Assembly (NCBI GenBank): GCA_047495785.1
Contig: JBLDXI010000023.1
Span: 868,001-932,000 of the forward strand
DNA from: Lepidodermella squamata
Lineage: Eukaryota; Gastrotricha
Direction: 5' to 3'
DNA: 64,000 nt
A model generated the notes under the pieces. The model did not search any database and had not been told where the DNA came from. It saw only the letters and a list, made by a program, of their open reading frames with translations. Of the stretch, positions 32,888 through 44,450 are shown piece by piece. The position numbers and the translations under genes are program-made. Each line of letters starts with the position of its first letter. Position 1 is the stretch's first letter.

Positions 32888-34030
32888 ATGGTGGTTTCCA
32901 TTATCCTATTTCTAAATTTACTTTACGTCGCTGCTACTGGTGCAAATGCGACGACATCTTTCAACCCCACAGAATTTCTTCTCTCTCGCTGCAGAATCGG
33001 TCATGCCGTCAACTCACCAACTGAATCGGAAGGGGTGCCAACGACGCTCAACGTAACATTTCGAGGCGACCGTTTTCGTGGAATCGACGACGTTGCAGAG
33101 ACGATGAGCATGGTTGGAGTATTCATGACAATGTGGCAAGCCGATTGCGCCGCCGAGGCTTACTACGCGCCCGATTGGCCTAAATTTATCACTCTTGTCC
33201 GGGCTGATCTTAGCCAATTCTGGACCCCTGATTTCATGAATGACAACAGCATTTCAAACATTGGAATGGAACAGGGAATTGAGGGATCACTGAAAAGGTT
33301 CGAAATCAGGTTCCCATATGCAATCTTCGTTTACTACTATTATGGGCTGTTCGAAACTGCGTGTAATCTTCAACTGTTCAAATTCCCATTTGACATCCAG
33401 AATTGTGAGATTCGGATCCTTTTAAACAGCAATGTAAGACATGTTGGCGTTGGCAGTTTGGCGTTGGATAATCGTCCTACATTCATGCCAGATAACAGCA
33501 ACTGGGATATGCTAGGCGTAGATATTTTCGTAGACTTCGACCAAAATTACCTGCAGAATGAAACGATACGGTTTACAGTCGTACACATTCGATTTAAAAT
33601 GAAAAGGAAGCCCGATTATTTCGTGCTATGCCTCGTGGCCCCGAGTCTTATTCTTAGTATCTTAGTTCTAGGCTGTTTCTTAGTGCCAGCCGAAGCCCCG
33701 GATCGCCCGACGTTCGCTGCAACTATAATGATGTCTATTTTCGTGCTTCAAAGCCAGATAACGGCCGTTTTGCCCCGAACCCCACGGCCGATTGTGATCT
33801 CTTACTACGTCCTGGGGCAGACTATCTACGCTATGCTATGCACGCTCTTTTCGGGCGCTATGTGCATGTTTGTCAATCGATATCCGGATTTGGCTGAGAG
33901 GCGAGTCGATATTGGGATTCATGGGAAACAGTGGAAATTATCGACATTTTTTGACGTAGCAGCTTTTTCCGTGCTTGTGGCTCTTTTTTTCCTCCTCAAT
34001 ATAGTTTCGACTTCGCTTACCTGGTTCTAG
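32888..34030 (+). CDS. Cys-loop ligand-gated ion channel subunit, subfamily E
   Basis: Single-exon subunit of 380 aa. Leader MVVSIILFLNLLYVAATG. Conserved SRCRIGHAVNSPTESEG near residues 34-50. The second conserved Cys lies in MWQADC. Loop-A-like QFWTPDFM. Cys-loop core FPFDIQNC, preceded by ACNLQLFK. M2 starts PDRPTFAATIMMSIF, and RTPRPIVISYY leads into M3. The linker of about 28 residues carries several Arg. Its nearest relatives are 34968-36110 (same strand, 937 bp downstream) and the pseudogene at 41144-41835. Confidence 0.9.
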   Translation: MVVSIILFLNLLYVAATGANATTSFNPTEFLLSRCRIGHAVNSPTESEGVPTTLNVTFRGDRFRGIDDVAETMSMVGVFMTMWQADCAAEAYYAPDWPKFITLVRADLSQFWTPDFMNDNSISNIGMEQGIEGSLKRFEIRFPYAIFVYYYYGLFETACNLQLFKFPFDIQNCEIRILLNSNVRHVGVGSLALDNRPTFMPDNSNWDMLGVDIFVDFDQNYLQNETIRFTVVHIRFKMKRKPDYFVLCLVAPSLILSILVLGCFLVPAEAPDRPTFAATIMMSIFVLQSQITAVLPRTPRPIVISYYVLGQTIYAMLCTLFSGAMCMFVNRYPDLAERRVDIGIHGKQWKLSTFFDVAAFSVLVALFFLLNIVSTSLTWF

Positions 34031-34967
34031 ATTCGCAAAAAGAAAAATAACATCGCTGCTTTGCTGTTTCCATCAAAAGTCTATTGTTCGTTTTTGAAGC
34101 ATGATTCAAGAAAATTTGATGCCCCAAGAAAATATGAATATTTGGACCTGTGTGTGTGTGTGTTTGACCTCCCACTTGGACAACATTTTGTTAGTTATTC
34201 GCTGAATACATCGGCTTGATCACGTCTGTATCAGAAGGAATAGTAGCAGGTGCACCATCTCGCCTTCATCTTGCATCAGATTGAGACTCATTTGCGCGAG
34301 CGCTGAAGGCTTCCAAAGAGAGTAGGGCTAAAAAAAATAAGAAGCTTGCGAAATCAGCGCAATTTTTTGAAATGATCTGGTTTGAAGATATCTATGTCGC
34401 ATCCCAATAAACTGGGGGATAAACTGGCTGTTGATGTTTAGATATAAAGGTTGTCAATTTTGATAATGTGAAGGTCTATTCCGCTCGAATATATTAGCAA
34501 TTAGCAGAAGGGAATAAATTTAGACAGAACATCTTCACACTTACATGTATCAGCTAGTGATATTTCAAAAATTAAGCGGCTGATAGTTATTCGTGTAATT
34601 TATTAATAAATGAATAAAAACTCCAATAAACCAAAAATTAACGAGGTGAAACTGCAATGCGCTATCCTTTGATGCTTTATACTGGCTTTTTCTACTAATG
34701 ATGCCAAGATACGTGGCGTAGCTCGGTCAACATCAGCTAATACAACTGTGTATTATTTGTTTACTAGCACCGAGTAGCAGTGTAGATCATGTGGTGGACC
34801 GCGTGTTTACTCAACCTTCAACCTCTAGCTTCCGTGTATTAACAGCTGGAAAATCAGATAATTCCGGGCTCTAATCGGCAAACAAACCTAGAGAATTTCC
34901 CTGCGCTGATTTAGCAGCAATCGCTTAAACCTTTAACCCGTTTTAAGTAATGGAATAATGCGGAATA
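34031..34967. other. intergenic between tandem E channels
   Basis: Spacer containing a short (TG)n tract (gtgtgtgtgtgtg at about 34150) and AT-rich DNA. No coding or structured feature recognised. Confidence 0.4.
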
Positions 34968-36110
34968 ATGTTTATATTCACCTTCCTCCTACTTTGTCTG
35001 TTCCATTACGACGGTACATGTGCAAATGCGACCGTATCGTTTAACCCAGCAGAGTTCCTACTATCTCGTTGTAGAATCGGCCGCGGAATCAATTCGCCAA
35101 CTGAATTGAAAGGGGTGTCAACAATGCTCAACCTGACATTTCGAGGCGACCGGTTTCGTGAAATCAACGATGTTACAGAAACAATGAGCATAGTTGGCGT
35201 GCTCATGGCTACCTGGCGGGACAACTGCGCCGCTGAAACTTTTCTTGAGCCTGACTGGCCTAAAATCGTCACTGTTGTTCGGGCTGATCCTGATGAATTC
35301 TGGATCCCAGATTTTATGAATGAAAACAGCGTTTCTAACATCGGCATGGAGCCTGGAGTTCAGGGCTCACTGAAACGGCTTGACGTCAGATTTCCCTATG
35401 GATTGTTCGTATATTTTTTCTATGGAATGTTCGAAACCACTTGCAATCTCCAGCTATATAAGTTCCCATTTGATAGTCAGAATTGTGAGATTAGGGTGAT
35501 GTTAAACGGCGACGAAGCTCACGTTGGAGTTGGCAGCCTCGAGTTGAGCTTCAGTCCATATTTCATGCCGGATAACAGTAACTGGCAGCTTAGCGGTGGT
35601 GGGATTCTCGTCGACTATGAGCCAAACCCTGTTGGAAATGACACGTTCCCATATGCAGTAATACGTTTTCGAATCGAAATGACGAGAAAACCAGATCACT
35701 TCTTGCTATGCCTCATCGCCCCGAGTTTCATCCTAAGCATCCTAGTTCTCGGGAGCTTTTTAGTGCCACCCGATTCCACGGACCGGCCGACATTTGCAGC
35801 TACAATAATGATGTCAATTTTCGTGCTTCAAAGCCAGATTTCGGCCGTTTTGCCACGAACCCCACGGCCTATTGTGCTATCTTACTACGTTTTGAGCCAG
35901 ACAATCTACGCAATGCTGTGCACGCTGCATTGCGGCGCGATTTGCATGCTTGTCAATCGATTTCCAAAAATAGCTAAGAGGCGAGTCGGAATCGTTTGTC
36001 AAGTGGCGAGATGGAAATTAGCCACAATAATCGATGTGGCAGCCTTCGCCATTTTCGTGTCTTTACTTTTCATCATAAATATATTATCGGCTATAGTAAT
36101 TCTTTTGTAA
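34968..36110 (+). CDS. Cys-loop ligand-gated ion channel subunit, subfamily E
   Basis: Single-exon subunit of 380 aa, same length as its upstream tandem copy. Leader MFIFTFLLLCLFHYDGTC. SRCRIGRGINSPTELKG, EFWIPDFM and Cys-loop core FPFDSQNC are clear. In front of M2 the usual Pro is replaced (PDSTDRPTFAATIMMSIF), keeping the Asp-Arg pair. RTPRPIVLSYY leads into M3. The pseudogene at 41144 is closer to this copy than to 32888-34030, for example sharing KIVTVVRADPD, so this gene is the parent of the block duplication. Confidence 0.9.
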   Translation: MFIFTFLLLCLFHYDGTCANATVSFNPAEFLLSRCRIGRGINSPTELKGVSTMLNLTFRGDRFREINDVTETMSIVGVLMATWRDNCAAETFLEPDWPKIVTVVRADPDEFWIPDFMNENSVSNIGMEPGVQGSLKRLDVRFPYGLFVYFFYGMFETTCNLQLYKFPFDSQNCEIRVMLNGDEAHVGVGSLELSFSPYFMPDNSNWQLSGGGILVDYEPNPVGNDTFPYAVIRFRIEMTRKPDHFLLCLIAPSFILSILVLGSFLVPPDSTDRPTFAATIMMSIFVLQSQISAVLPRTPRPIVLSYYVLSQTIYAMLCTLHCGAICMLVNRFPKIAKRRVGIVCQVARWKLATIIDVAAFAIFVSLLFIINILSAIVILL

Positions 36111-36602
36111 CCTCGGAAATGTTTTTGGAGCTTTGATATTGTCAGCGTCGATGAATTGCTCTGATTTAGGCTTGTCCACGTCAGTTTAAAGGGATGCATG
36201 AAGAAAAGCAAGGTTAAATTAAGGTTAATTGTCGATGCCTTTATATGTTCACCAAACAGGATAATATTTTTTTTGTTCAGTAAAAACATCCCGTGGAGAA
36301 AAAGATCTATGAAGTATGCCCATAAATCGAATAATTCTTTCACAAACATTATCAACATGCGACCAGGCTGAGCGATAGTTTATGATTCATGATTCATAAA
36401 ATGTGGACCCCTTGTATTATCGAATTTTTATGATTCGCAATAATTCATATATGCGTGAATTGGCGATTCAACAATTCTAACATGCTGGCCTAATATTTTG
36501 CTGATCGAACTCGTCAGACAGCTCCCTTAGGGATATAGCCCGAGCCAGCGTTCAATACCTCAAATCAAGCTTACAACCACTGAGCGCTTTTAAAACGTTA
36601 GA
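36111..36602. other. intergenic with conserved upstream block of subfamily F
   Basis: The last 95 bp before the F channel (about 36508-36602) are strongly conserved before the second F copy (about 42268-42368), including gtcagacagctccct, atatagcccg and ccag.gttcaatac. The block is too short and gapped to code. It is either retained promoter or 5' UTR, or simply recent duplication. Confidence 0.45.
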
Positions 36603-37751
36603 ATGGCACTGAAAAATGCACATGCAGCGCTGACTTCGGTCATAGTATTGTCTGCCTTTGTTATCCTGAGAGCCACGAAAGATGTCCAATTCAGGAATGC
36701 AACCGAAGTTATTCTTGAAAACTGTCACGTCGGTCCGACAATAAATTCGCCCCAGGAAAATGAGATGATTCCAACTCAGCTTACACTCGCCATGCAAGGC
36801 GATCGCTTTTTAGAAATCAGCGATACTGACGAGACCTTCGCGTTCGTTGGCTCGCTCTTTCAAACGTGGAATGTACCTTGTATCGGTCAGCTGTATAAAG
36901 ACCCAAGTTGGCCGAAGCATCTCTTTCAAATGACTAGGGAAAACCCGGATCTCTACTGGGCGCCAGATGTCCTCCACAGAAATAGCATTGCAGACGTTGG
37001 TCTAGAGAGCAGTTCGCTGAGCAAACGCCTTTCCATAGTCCTAACAGCGAGTATGTTTATAACCTACAGTTTCGGAACGTTTACCTCATATTGCGACCTG
37101 GATTTGTTCAAATTCCCCTTCGACTCACAAACTTGCTACGCCTATTTCATCCTGAACCAACAATCAAATTTTGTTAACATAACATACGCAAAATTTGAAT
37201 CGGTTTCAAAGTATTTTATGCCAGATAACGCGGCTTGGAGACTGGTGGAATTTAATGCATCTCATCAAAGTGAGCTAATGATTGTTCAAGGCTACGATTA
37301 TCCATTCTCGTCAGCGAAATTCTACATGACCTTCGAGAGAAAGCCCGCTTATGTCATGACAAATCTATTTGGACCCAGTTTCATTCTCAGCTTGTTAGAA
37401 CTATCGTCATTCTTAGTTCCAGGCGAAATGCCCGATCGGCCAACCTTCGCCTGCACTGTTATGCTGTCGATTTTCGTACTTCAGAGCCAGATAATGGCGA
37501 ATCTACCGAAAACACCAAAACCAATATTTTCTTCTTATTATGTTTTGGCTCAGTCCGGGTTTGCAATGTTATGCGCCATCTATGCCGCGGCAATGTGTTC
37601 GTTTCACTCGTTTTACCCGGATTTGGCCTGCAGCAAAATGAGTCTGTTCAAAAGTTGTCGAGTCTCTACTTTTATTGATTTTGTTGCATTTCATATTGCG
37701 TCAGCACTTTTGGTTATTCTGAATTTAACAGCAGTTGCTATTTTTGTGTGA
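36603..37751 (+). CDS. Cys-loop ligand-gated ion channel subunit, subfamily F
   Basis: Single-exon subunit of 382 aa and the intact reference for subfamily F. Hydrophobic leader within residues 8-23. ENCHVGPTINSPQE at about 39-52, second conserved Cys in WNVPC (C93), loop-A-like LYWAPD at 118-122, Cys-loop C164-C178 with core FPFDSQTC. M2 starts PDRPTFACTVMLSIF and KTPKPIFSSYY leads into M3. The linker to M4 is about 25 residues (FYPDLACSKMSLFKSC). An aataaa lies eight bases after the stop and is a likely polyadenylation signal. Two other F copies in the window are broken. Confidence 0.92.
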   Translation: MALKNAHAALTSVIVLSAFVILRATKDVQFRNATEVILENCHVGPTINSPQENEMIPTQLTLAMQGDRFLEISDTDETFAFVGSLFQTWNVPCIGQLYKDPSWPKHLFQMTRENPDLYWAPDVLHRNSIADVGLESSSLSKRLSIVLTASMFITYSFGTFTSYCDLDLFKFPFDSQTCYAYFILNQQSNFVNITYAKFESVSKYFMPDNAAWRLVEFNASHQSELMIVQGYDYPFSSAKFYMTFERKPAYVMTNLFGPSFILSLLELSSFLVPGEMPDRPTFACTVMLSIFVLQSQIMANLPKTPKPIFSSYYVLAQSGFAMLCAIYAAAMCSFHSFYPDLACSKMSLFKSCRVSTFIDFVAFHIASALLVILNLTAVAIFV

Positions 37752-40700
37752 TTCAATAAAATTATTGATTCAGTAATATCTGTAACGGGAATGTCGAACG
37801 TGAACAATCGTCTCCTCTTGAATTCTCATCAAATAATTACGCATTACGCAATTTGAGGCATTGCTAGTTAGATCGTAGATCATTAATCATTAATCCTCTC
37901 ATGATATGGCCAAAAATGAAAAATGAACCGAAGTTTTGGAAGTCAGTTAATGCAACAGTGTCATAGTTCATAATAAGAAGTTTCAGTAGAAGTAAGAATT
38001 ACACGGTTTGTCTTTTATTTAATGAACTATTCCACTCATGATTAAGGGACTGCTCTGGACGTGGCGTTGAAGCTATACTGAGGCTAATCAGCGTGCGACT
38101 TTCAGGGGCAGGGGGGCAGGGGGATGATTCCCCCAGCTCGGCCGGGCTAGACAACAAAATGAGAGTTTATCCTACTGTTTCGTTAATTATGCGAGGCTTT
38201 TGAGCGTGTTTAAGTGGAAAGTCTTAGAAATTGTCTCGCTTCACTGTAAAGATTGAGTTTTGATGTTTAAAATATAATAAAATTTTACCCACTGTGGTAC
38301 TTACGCATAAAGGCGACCTGACCTAGATTGTACCGCCTTTGATGATTTTACCTGACTATTTAAGCGCTCGCTTTAAGCGCTCTAGCTTCAGTGTTCGTAT
38401 ATTGTAGTTTGGTAATAAAGATGATTTTGCGCGACTTCTATTTTGCCATTATACGAGTACTCTAAATAATAACAAACGAGGTTTGTTACATTCACTCGCT
38501 TGACAAAAACATCCAACAATTTTTTTCCATCCCTGTCAGCTCCGGGATCGTAGATCACACGCTGATCGTGAAGATGAAACTGTGGATTCGTCTGATGAGG
38601 GAAAAATCTAAAAATCCTTCAAGCGCCCCGCACATTTTCAGCTACAGTGCAAGTTTCAAAGCTTTTGGGCTGCATCCGGGGCTGTGAATACCCACAAGAT
38701 CCCACCTCGAGTATCCTACGTCTAACCGTATCAAGACATCCTGAAAAGCAAAAATGTCGCACCTTCTCGATCGCAATCAGCCCTAGATGACAGAACGTAC
38801 AACTTAACTGGGCGACATAGAGATCAGATTAAACTTAATTAGCCTTCTTAAAAAATGCGAAATTACTTTTTGTAGAGAGTTTTCAGCATAAGTTTCCTAT
38901 CTTGTTAATCTGATCTCTATCACTAGGAAAATAATCTAGCATTTTAGCTAAAGAAAAGCTATCGCCTCTAATAATGCTTCCTACGTACCCTTATTCAGCT
39001 TTTTTGAACATTCATCAGCTATTTATGTAGTTTGGCTATTTCGTTTCTTGCCTGTCGTGTCTCAGCGTAACAATGGGTCGCAATCGATCGAGGTTTTTTT
39101 CAGCTCTTCAATTTACTCTTCAACAATGCAAAAGAACCAGGGGGTTAATGTGTTAATTGAATGTTTATTTTTCGCGCTGCATTAGTTAGGCAAGATGTTG
39201 AAGCTCGTGCTAGCCGGAGAAAGTTGTTCTGATTTTTACCCAAATTTTAGAGAATATTATAAATTAAAAAAATCTTTTGGTAACAATAATTATGGATTAA
39301 ATCGGCAAGTCATACCTGGCGTCAATTCGATTTGAAATTATTCCATTGAGGACTCCGTGGGTTCTACTTGCTGTAACTGCTAAGAACGTAGCATTTTCAA
39401 AACGATAATAGCGAAAATAACTATTTTTTACTTATGTGTGTATGAATGAGAAACGAATGAAATGTAGCTTCGAGTAGCAATCAGAAAGGGTCGCGGCCGT
39501 TGTTGTGTAACTTTTTTATGTCACAGGCTTCAATTCGCAGTCCATCGATAGCTATTTATCTATGGTTTTTAGCTAATATTAAGCCCAAGCACAGCATAGA
39601 CTTTTTAGCTAGCTTTGGCTTAATGGAATTGGCTGAATAGATAAACATTTTTCCAAGTGATATGCTGTGCGAAATATCTTTATCATTTTTCTTCGCAACT
39701 CAACCTTCTCGACGCTTCGCCACTGCGTTAATTCTCTCGCCTTAGCTCAGGCGTAGGACAATTGTTTTATCTTGTCGCTGTCAATTTCTCATCTCAGTGC
39801 ATGAGAAAAAGTTCAATTTGTTGAATCAGTCGCTCCGCTGCCGTTTGTCAACCTTGAAAAGCGCGCTTAATATTATCATTCCATTTAGACACGCAGTCAT
39901 AAGGCGATGTAAGTGTAAACATAACATTACACCATCATCTTAATTGTATATTTTCCTTCTTTTGCAAGATATATGATACAGAACAAGGATTAACAACAAG
40001 GAATAGCGAATAGGAAGGAAAAATTATAAAATAAAATTCACCCCGGTGTACACAGCCCGCCTAGCGCAGTTTATTTTTATCCACACGCTAGACGAACCGA
40101 GTGTAAGTTTAAACATCAGGCGTAATGTTGACGTAGAGACGGAATGATAGGCAAAGGGCTCATCGAGAAGCTCATCCATGCTCAGTTCATTATTCAAGTC
40201 TTATTTCTTCTTGATAAAGTGAATATTTTTTTTTAATTGTCAACTACTCATGGCAGCTAAGCTTGCGTTGGCGATCGTCGTTTTGGTGAGAAGCCTTTCA
40301 ATTCACTCATACACCCTTCATAGCCAAACGTTATAATCCTCATAGGCCTCTGTCAATCTTATGGCATCGGCACATTAGGAAGGGGAATCTTGCCTTATTG
40401 CCGGCGTTATTCCAGGCAAATGGGTTAGAAACGCACATCATACACTCAGTTGCACCCCGTCATCTGGCCGCGAGGAGTCGCAATCGGCACAGTTGCCTCG
40501 AAGCCGGGCAAATATGTTATAGACCGCAAATCTGGTAACCTGACTTGCAGGCGGGTTGCCAGACGTTAATAGAAAGCATGGAAGCTATTGGGTAGACTCG
40601 CAAGCGGAATCGGAAAGGCTGCCGGTTGCGATGAAGAGAGAGCAGCACGCTTGTAAATGTTATCATACACTGTCAACTATTCGTGATGCGAGGTTGCAAT

Positions 40701-41143
40701 AAAAATGAGGGATACTAACGGCGGGGGAAGGTTGTTGATCTGAGGTTTACATTTGGGTAACAACTCAATGAAACTGGCTTTCAAATTCGCTATTTGAGTG
40801 CTGAATTATGCAATTTGAACATCATAGCAGTTGGAAGCAGTTGGAATACAACGTTGGCTCTTTTTATTCCTCGTAATTTTCTGGTCGCTAACTTTTGAAG
40901 CTAACCTTGAAACGGAAAGATTAAAGCTAAATAGAAATAAGGCTTCATAGAGAACGTAGTGATCACTAAGTTCTCTAAGCAAGTAATAAAGGAGGGTCTT
41001 CAGTGATGTAACTACATCCCTTTGTTATAAATATTGCTTGACGGTTTTGCAACCCCATTACCGCACCACCACACGACATACAATTAACGATGGCATTAAC
41101 AACGGATGTTGACCCTGCAACACCTAACTAAAATGACTGTTAC
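37752..41143. other. 3.4-kb gene-free stretch
   Basis: No open frame with a leader, domain or paralogue is visible. Structures seen: a G-rich and C-rich dyad at about 38105-38140, a 16-bp perfect inverted repeat at 38817-38920 (listed separately), and a short near-palindrome at about 40948-40980 (agagaac ... gttctct). It may hold decayed element remains that I cannot identify by eye. Confidence 0.45.
38817..38920. repeat. 104-bp hairpin with 16-bp perfect stem
   Basis: atagagatcagattaa at 38817-38832 is the exact reverse complement of 38905-38920. The 72-bp loop is AT-rich. It could be a tiny MITE or simple fold-back; no target duplication stands out. Confidence 0.4.
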
Positions 41144-41835
41144 TGCCTAAAATCGTCACTGTTGTTCGGGCTGACCCTGACCAGTTCTGGACCCCTGATT
41201 TCATGAACGGAAACAGCGTTTCTAACATCGGGATGGAGCATGGAGTTCAGGGCTCACAGAAACGGCTCGACATCGTATTTCCCTATGGAATGTTTGTTTG
41301 CTTTTTCAATGGATTGTTCGAGACAACATGCAATCTCAACCTGCTTGGATTTCCGCTGTAGAGTCAGACTTCTCGTCGATTATGAGCCAAACTCTTGGGA
41401 ATGAAACATTTTCGCACGCAATCATACTTTTTTCGAATTGAAATGACGAGGAAGCCAGATCGCCGCAAGCTTCATCCTGGTTCTCGAGAGCTTTTTAGTG
41501 CCACCCGATGCCACAGATCGGCCGAAATTTGCTGCTACGATGACTATGTCGATTTTCTTGCTTCAGAGCCAGATTGCAGCCGTTTTACCACGAACCCCAC
41601 GGCCCGTTGTGCTATCCATCTACGTGTTGAGCCAGACCATATACGCAATGCTTTGCACGCCTCACTGCGTATGCGTACATGCTTGTTAATCAATTTCCAA
41701 AAATTAGCTGATAGTCGAGTCGGAATCGGTTCTCAAGTGGCCAGATGGAAATTAGCCACAGTTATTGATTTGGCAGCCTTCGCGGTCTTTGTGGTTCTCA
41801 TTCTTCATCAATATTATCATCTCTGCTACTGATTC
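41144..41835 (+). pseudogene. subfamily E channel pseudogene
   Basis: Homology to 34968-36110 begins abruptly at about 41144 (cctaaaatcgtcactgttg), so the leader and about the first 95 codons are missing. In the Cys-loop a small deletion and a TAG (about 41359) break the frame. Roughly 135 bp of the following extracellular domain are then gone, resuming at ctcgtcgattatgagcc. Another deletion removes part of M1. M2, M3 and M4 are recognisable in two different frames (PDATDRPKFAATMTMSIF in one). It cannot encode a working subunit. It lies 5' of a subfamily F copy in the same order as the parental E-F pair. Confidence 0.88.
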
Positions 41836-42368
41836 TGATTTTTTTTTACAGATGTTTTTGATATAATCAGCGTCTTTCAATTGCTTTGATTGACAGTTGT
41901 CCACAACGAATTGAACTGGACACTTGTAGAGTGAATAGAGGAATTGCTTTATTATTTGCTAGTTTCCCCTTAATCCTTATAACCTTCTACCGACATCTGC
42001 AAGGAAATTGTAATAATGCCTGCATAGTGAAAGGTTCAAATGAATCTAGAACGCCATTTCCTCATCAATCATCAAACATGCTCATTCGAAGTGGCGCTTC
42101 ACTATCAACCAGCCCTATTGCCATATGCCATATTAGCTGATCCAATATCCCTATTTTTTATTGATGAAATTTGGAATCCTTACATTATCGAATTTTAAAT
42201 TCGTAACGATTCGTGTATGCAATGCGATGACAAATCTTTAAAATTCGAACTTGCTGCCTAATTTGTTGTTGATCGAGCTAGTCAGACAGCTCCCTGAGGA
42301 ATATAGCCCGCGCCAGTGTTCAATACTTCAAAGCATGTTTACAACCACTGCACGTTTTTTAATTTAGA

Positions 42369-44450
42369 ATGGCACAGAAAAAAGCACAAAAAGCGATTAT
42401 TTTTGTAATCACGGTATTTTCTGCCTTATCTAGCCTGCGAGCAGCGAAAGATGATCAATTCCGAAATGCAACCGAAGTTATTCTTGAAAACTGCCATGTT
42501 GGCCGGGATATCAATTCCCCCCAGGAATTAGAGATGATCCCGACTCAGCTTACACTCGCCATGCAGGGCGATCGCTTTTTAGAAATCAGCGATACTGGCG
42601 AGACCTTCTCTTTTGTTGGCTCTCTCTTCCAAACATGGACTGTACCTTGTATCGGTCAGCTGTATAAAAGCCCAAGTTGGCCGAAGCGCCTTTATCAAAT
42701 GACAAGGCAGAACCCTGATCTCTACTGGGCGCCCGATATCCTCCACAGAAATAGCGTTGAAGACGTTGGATTACAAAGTAATTCGCTGAGCAAACGGCTT
42801 TCAATAGTGCTACTAGCGAGTATGTTTATAACCTACAGTTTCGGAACTTTCACATCATATTGCGACATGGATTTGTTCAAATTCCCATTCGACTCACAAA
42901 CTTGTTACGCCTATTTCATCCTGAACCAACAGTCGAATTTTGTTAACATTACTCACGCAAATTTTGAATCGGTTTCGAAGTATTTCATGCCGGATAACGC
43001 AGCTTGGAGACTGGTGGAATTTAATGCATCTCATCAGAGTGAGCTAATGATTGTTCAAGGCTACGATTATCCATTCTCGTCAGCAAAATTCTACATGACC
43101 TTCGAGAGAAAACCCGCTTATGTTATGACGAATCTATTCGGGCCAAGTTTTATCCTCAGCTTGTTAGAACTATCGTCATTCTTAGTTCCAGGCGAAATGC
43201 CCGATCGGCCAACCTTTGCCTGCACTGTTATGCTGTCGATTTTCGTTCTTCAGAGCCAGATAATGGCGAATCTACCGAAAACACCCAAACCCATCTTTTC
43301 TTCTTACTACAGTATGGGGCATAAATATTGAGCCGACTTTATTCATTCACAGCGAAGTCATTTCGGCTCCGATTCTCACATTCCTTACACCGTTGAAAAG
43401 CCCGTGAAGAATGGTTTATTCCCCTGAAATATTGCTCAAGGGATCCGGACCGAATCCAAGTTATAGCAAATTAAAGAAGCCGTGTTGATCGCACAAAAAT
43501 CACAATCTTTCAAAAATTTAAATTCTAGTTTTCGTACAAATCAATGGCAAACTCTGGACGCTCCCAAACCCTAAAAAATTGGCGCATCACTACCCGGGCA
43601 TGCCCCAGGCATCTCCGGCAATGATTTGGGACATTGATTTATGCCCCATTGCGACGCGATGATGAGATAAAGAGAAGGTATACCATATAGGCACACACCC
43701 CCAATACGAGCCAGATAAGCGAGAGCCCAGTCCAGTGATAAAGAGCAGATAGATCATTTTTCACTCAGAGGGTTAGAAGTCAACTTCAACAATTAATTTG
43801 AGACAACTTTGGCATGAAATAAGGCCTCTACAACAACACGTAGCAAGCTCGCAAACAATTGAAAAAGCTGAAGCTTGTTATCCGTAGCTAGCGCAATTCT
43901 TTTCTGACACAAATTTTGGCGAAAAACGACCTTTTTCGTGAGGTTCATGGCTATCTGGGTAATTTTACAGCTAGCCCAGTTGAATTAGGGACTTTTTACA
44001 GCTCAATTGATCTCAAAACTCACTTAGTTATAAAATAAAATTTCGTGATTTTGATCAACAAGCTCAACTTCTTAAACTTGCTATAACTTGGATTCGGTCC
44101 GGATCCCTTGAGCGAAATTTTAGGGGAATAAACTAATTTTCATGGGCTTTCTGACGGTAAAAGGTATGTGAGAATCGGAGCCGAAATGACCGCGCGGTGA
44201 ATGAATAAAGTCGGCTCAATATTTATGCCCCATACTGTATGTTTTGGCTCAGTCCGGGTTCGCAATGCTATGCGCCATCTATGCCGCGGCAATGTGTTCG
44301 TTTCACTCGTTTTACCCGGATTTGGCCTGCAGCAAAATGAGTCTGTTCAAAAGTTGTCGAGTCTCTACTTTTATTGATTTTGTTGCATTTCATATTGCTT
44401 CAGCACTTCTGGTTATTCTGAATTTAACAGCAGTTGCTATTTTCGTATGA
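42369..44450 (+). pseudogene. subfamily F channel disrupted by a MITE in M3
   Basis: An F subunit nearly identical to 36603-37751 is split by an insertion. Codons 1 to about 314 run 42369-43309 (leader, ENCHVGRDINSPQE, Cys-loop core FPFDSQTC, M1, M2, start of M3 at SSYY). After the 928-bp element at 43310-44237 the frame resumes at about 44240 with VLAQSGFAML and runs through M4 to the stop at 44450. Skipping the element plus one TA copy gives an uninterrupted frame, so nothing else is wrong with the gene. As it stands translation stops in the element after an aberrant MGHKY tail, leaving a subunit without M3 and M4. Confidence 0.92.
43310..44237. mobile_element. Tc1/mariner-type MITE
   Basis: 928-bp non-autonomous element inside a channel gene, flanked by a TA duplication (43308-43309 and 44238-44239). 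Terminal inverted repeats start CAGTATGGGGCATAAAT and extend about 170 bp per side with a handful of mismatches. The inner part of the arms includes ggatccggaccgaatccaag in both. There is no transposase frame inside. TA target, CAGT start and absence of coding capacity fit the Tc1/mariner superfamily. The disrupted gene provides the exact empty site. Confidence 0.88.

Larger units (their letters stand above)
41144..44450 (+). repeat. segmental duplication of the E-F channel pair
   Basis: The order and orientation E then F, with similar spacing (493 bp in the parent, 533 bp here), repeats the arrangement at 35263-37751. Matching sequence includes coding regions and the roughly 95 bp before the F start codon. 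After duplication the E copy decayed and the F copy received a MITE, so the E part has been free of constraint for longer. Confidence 0.8.
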
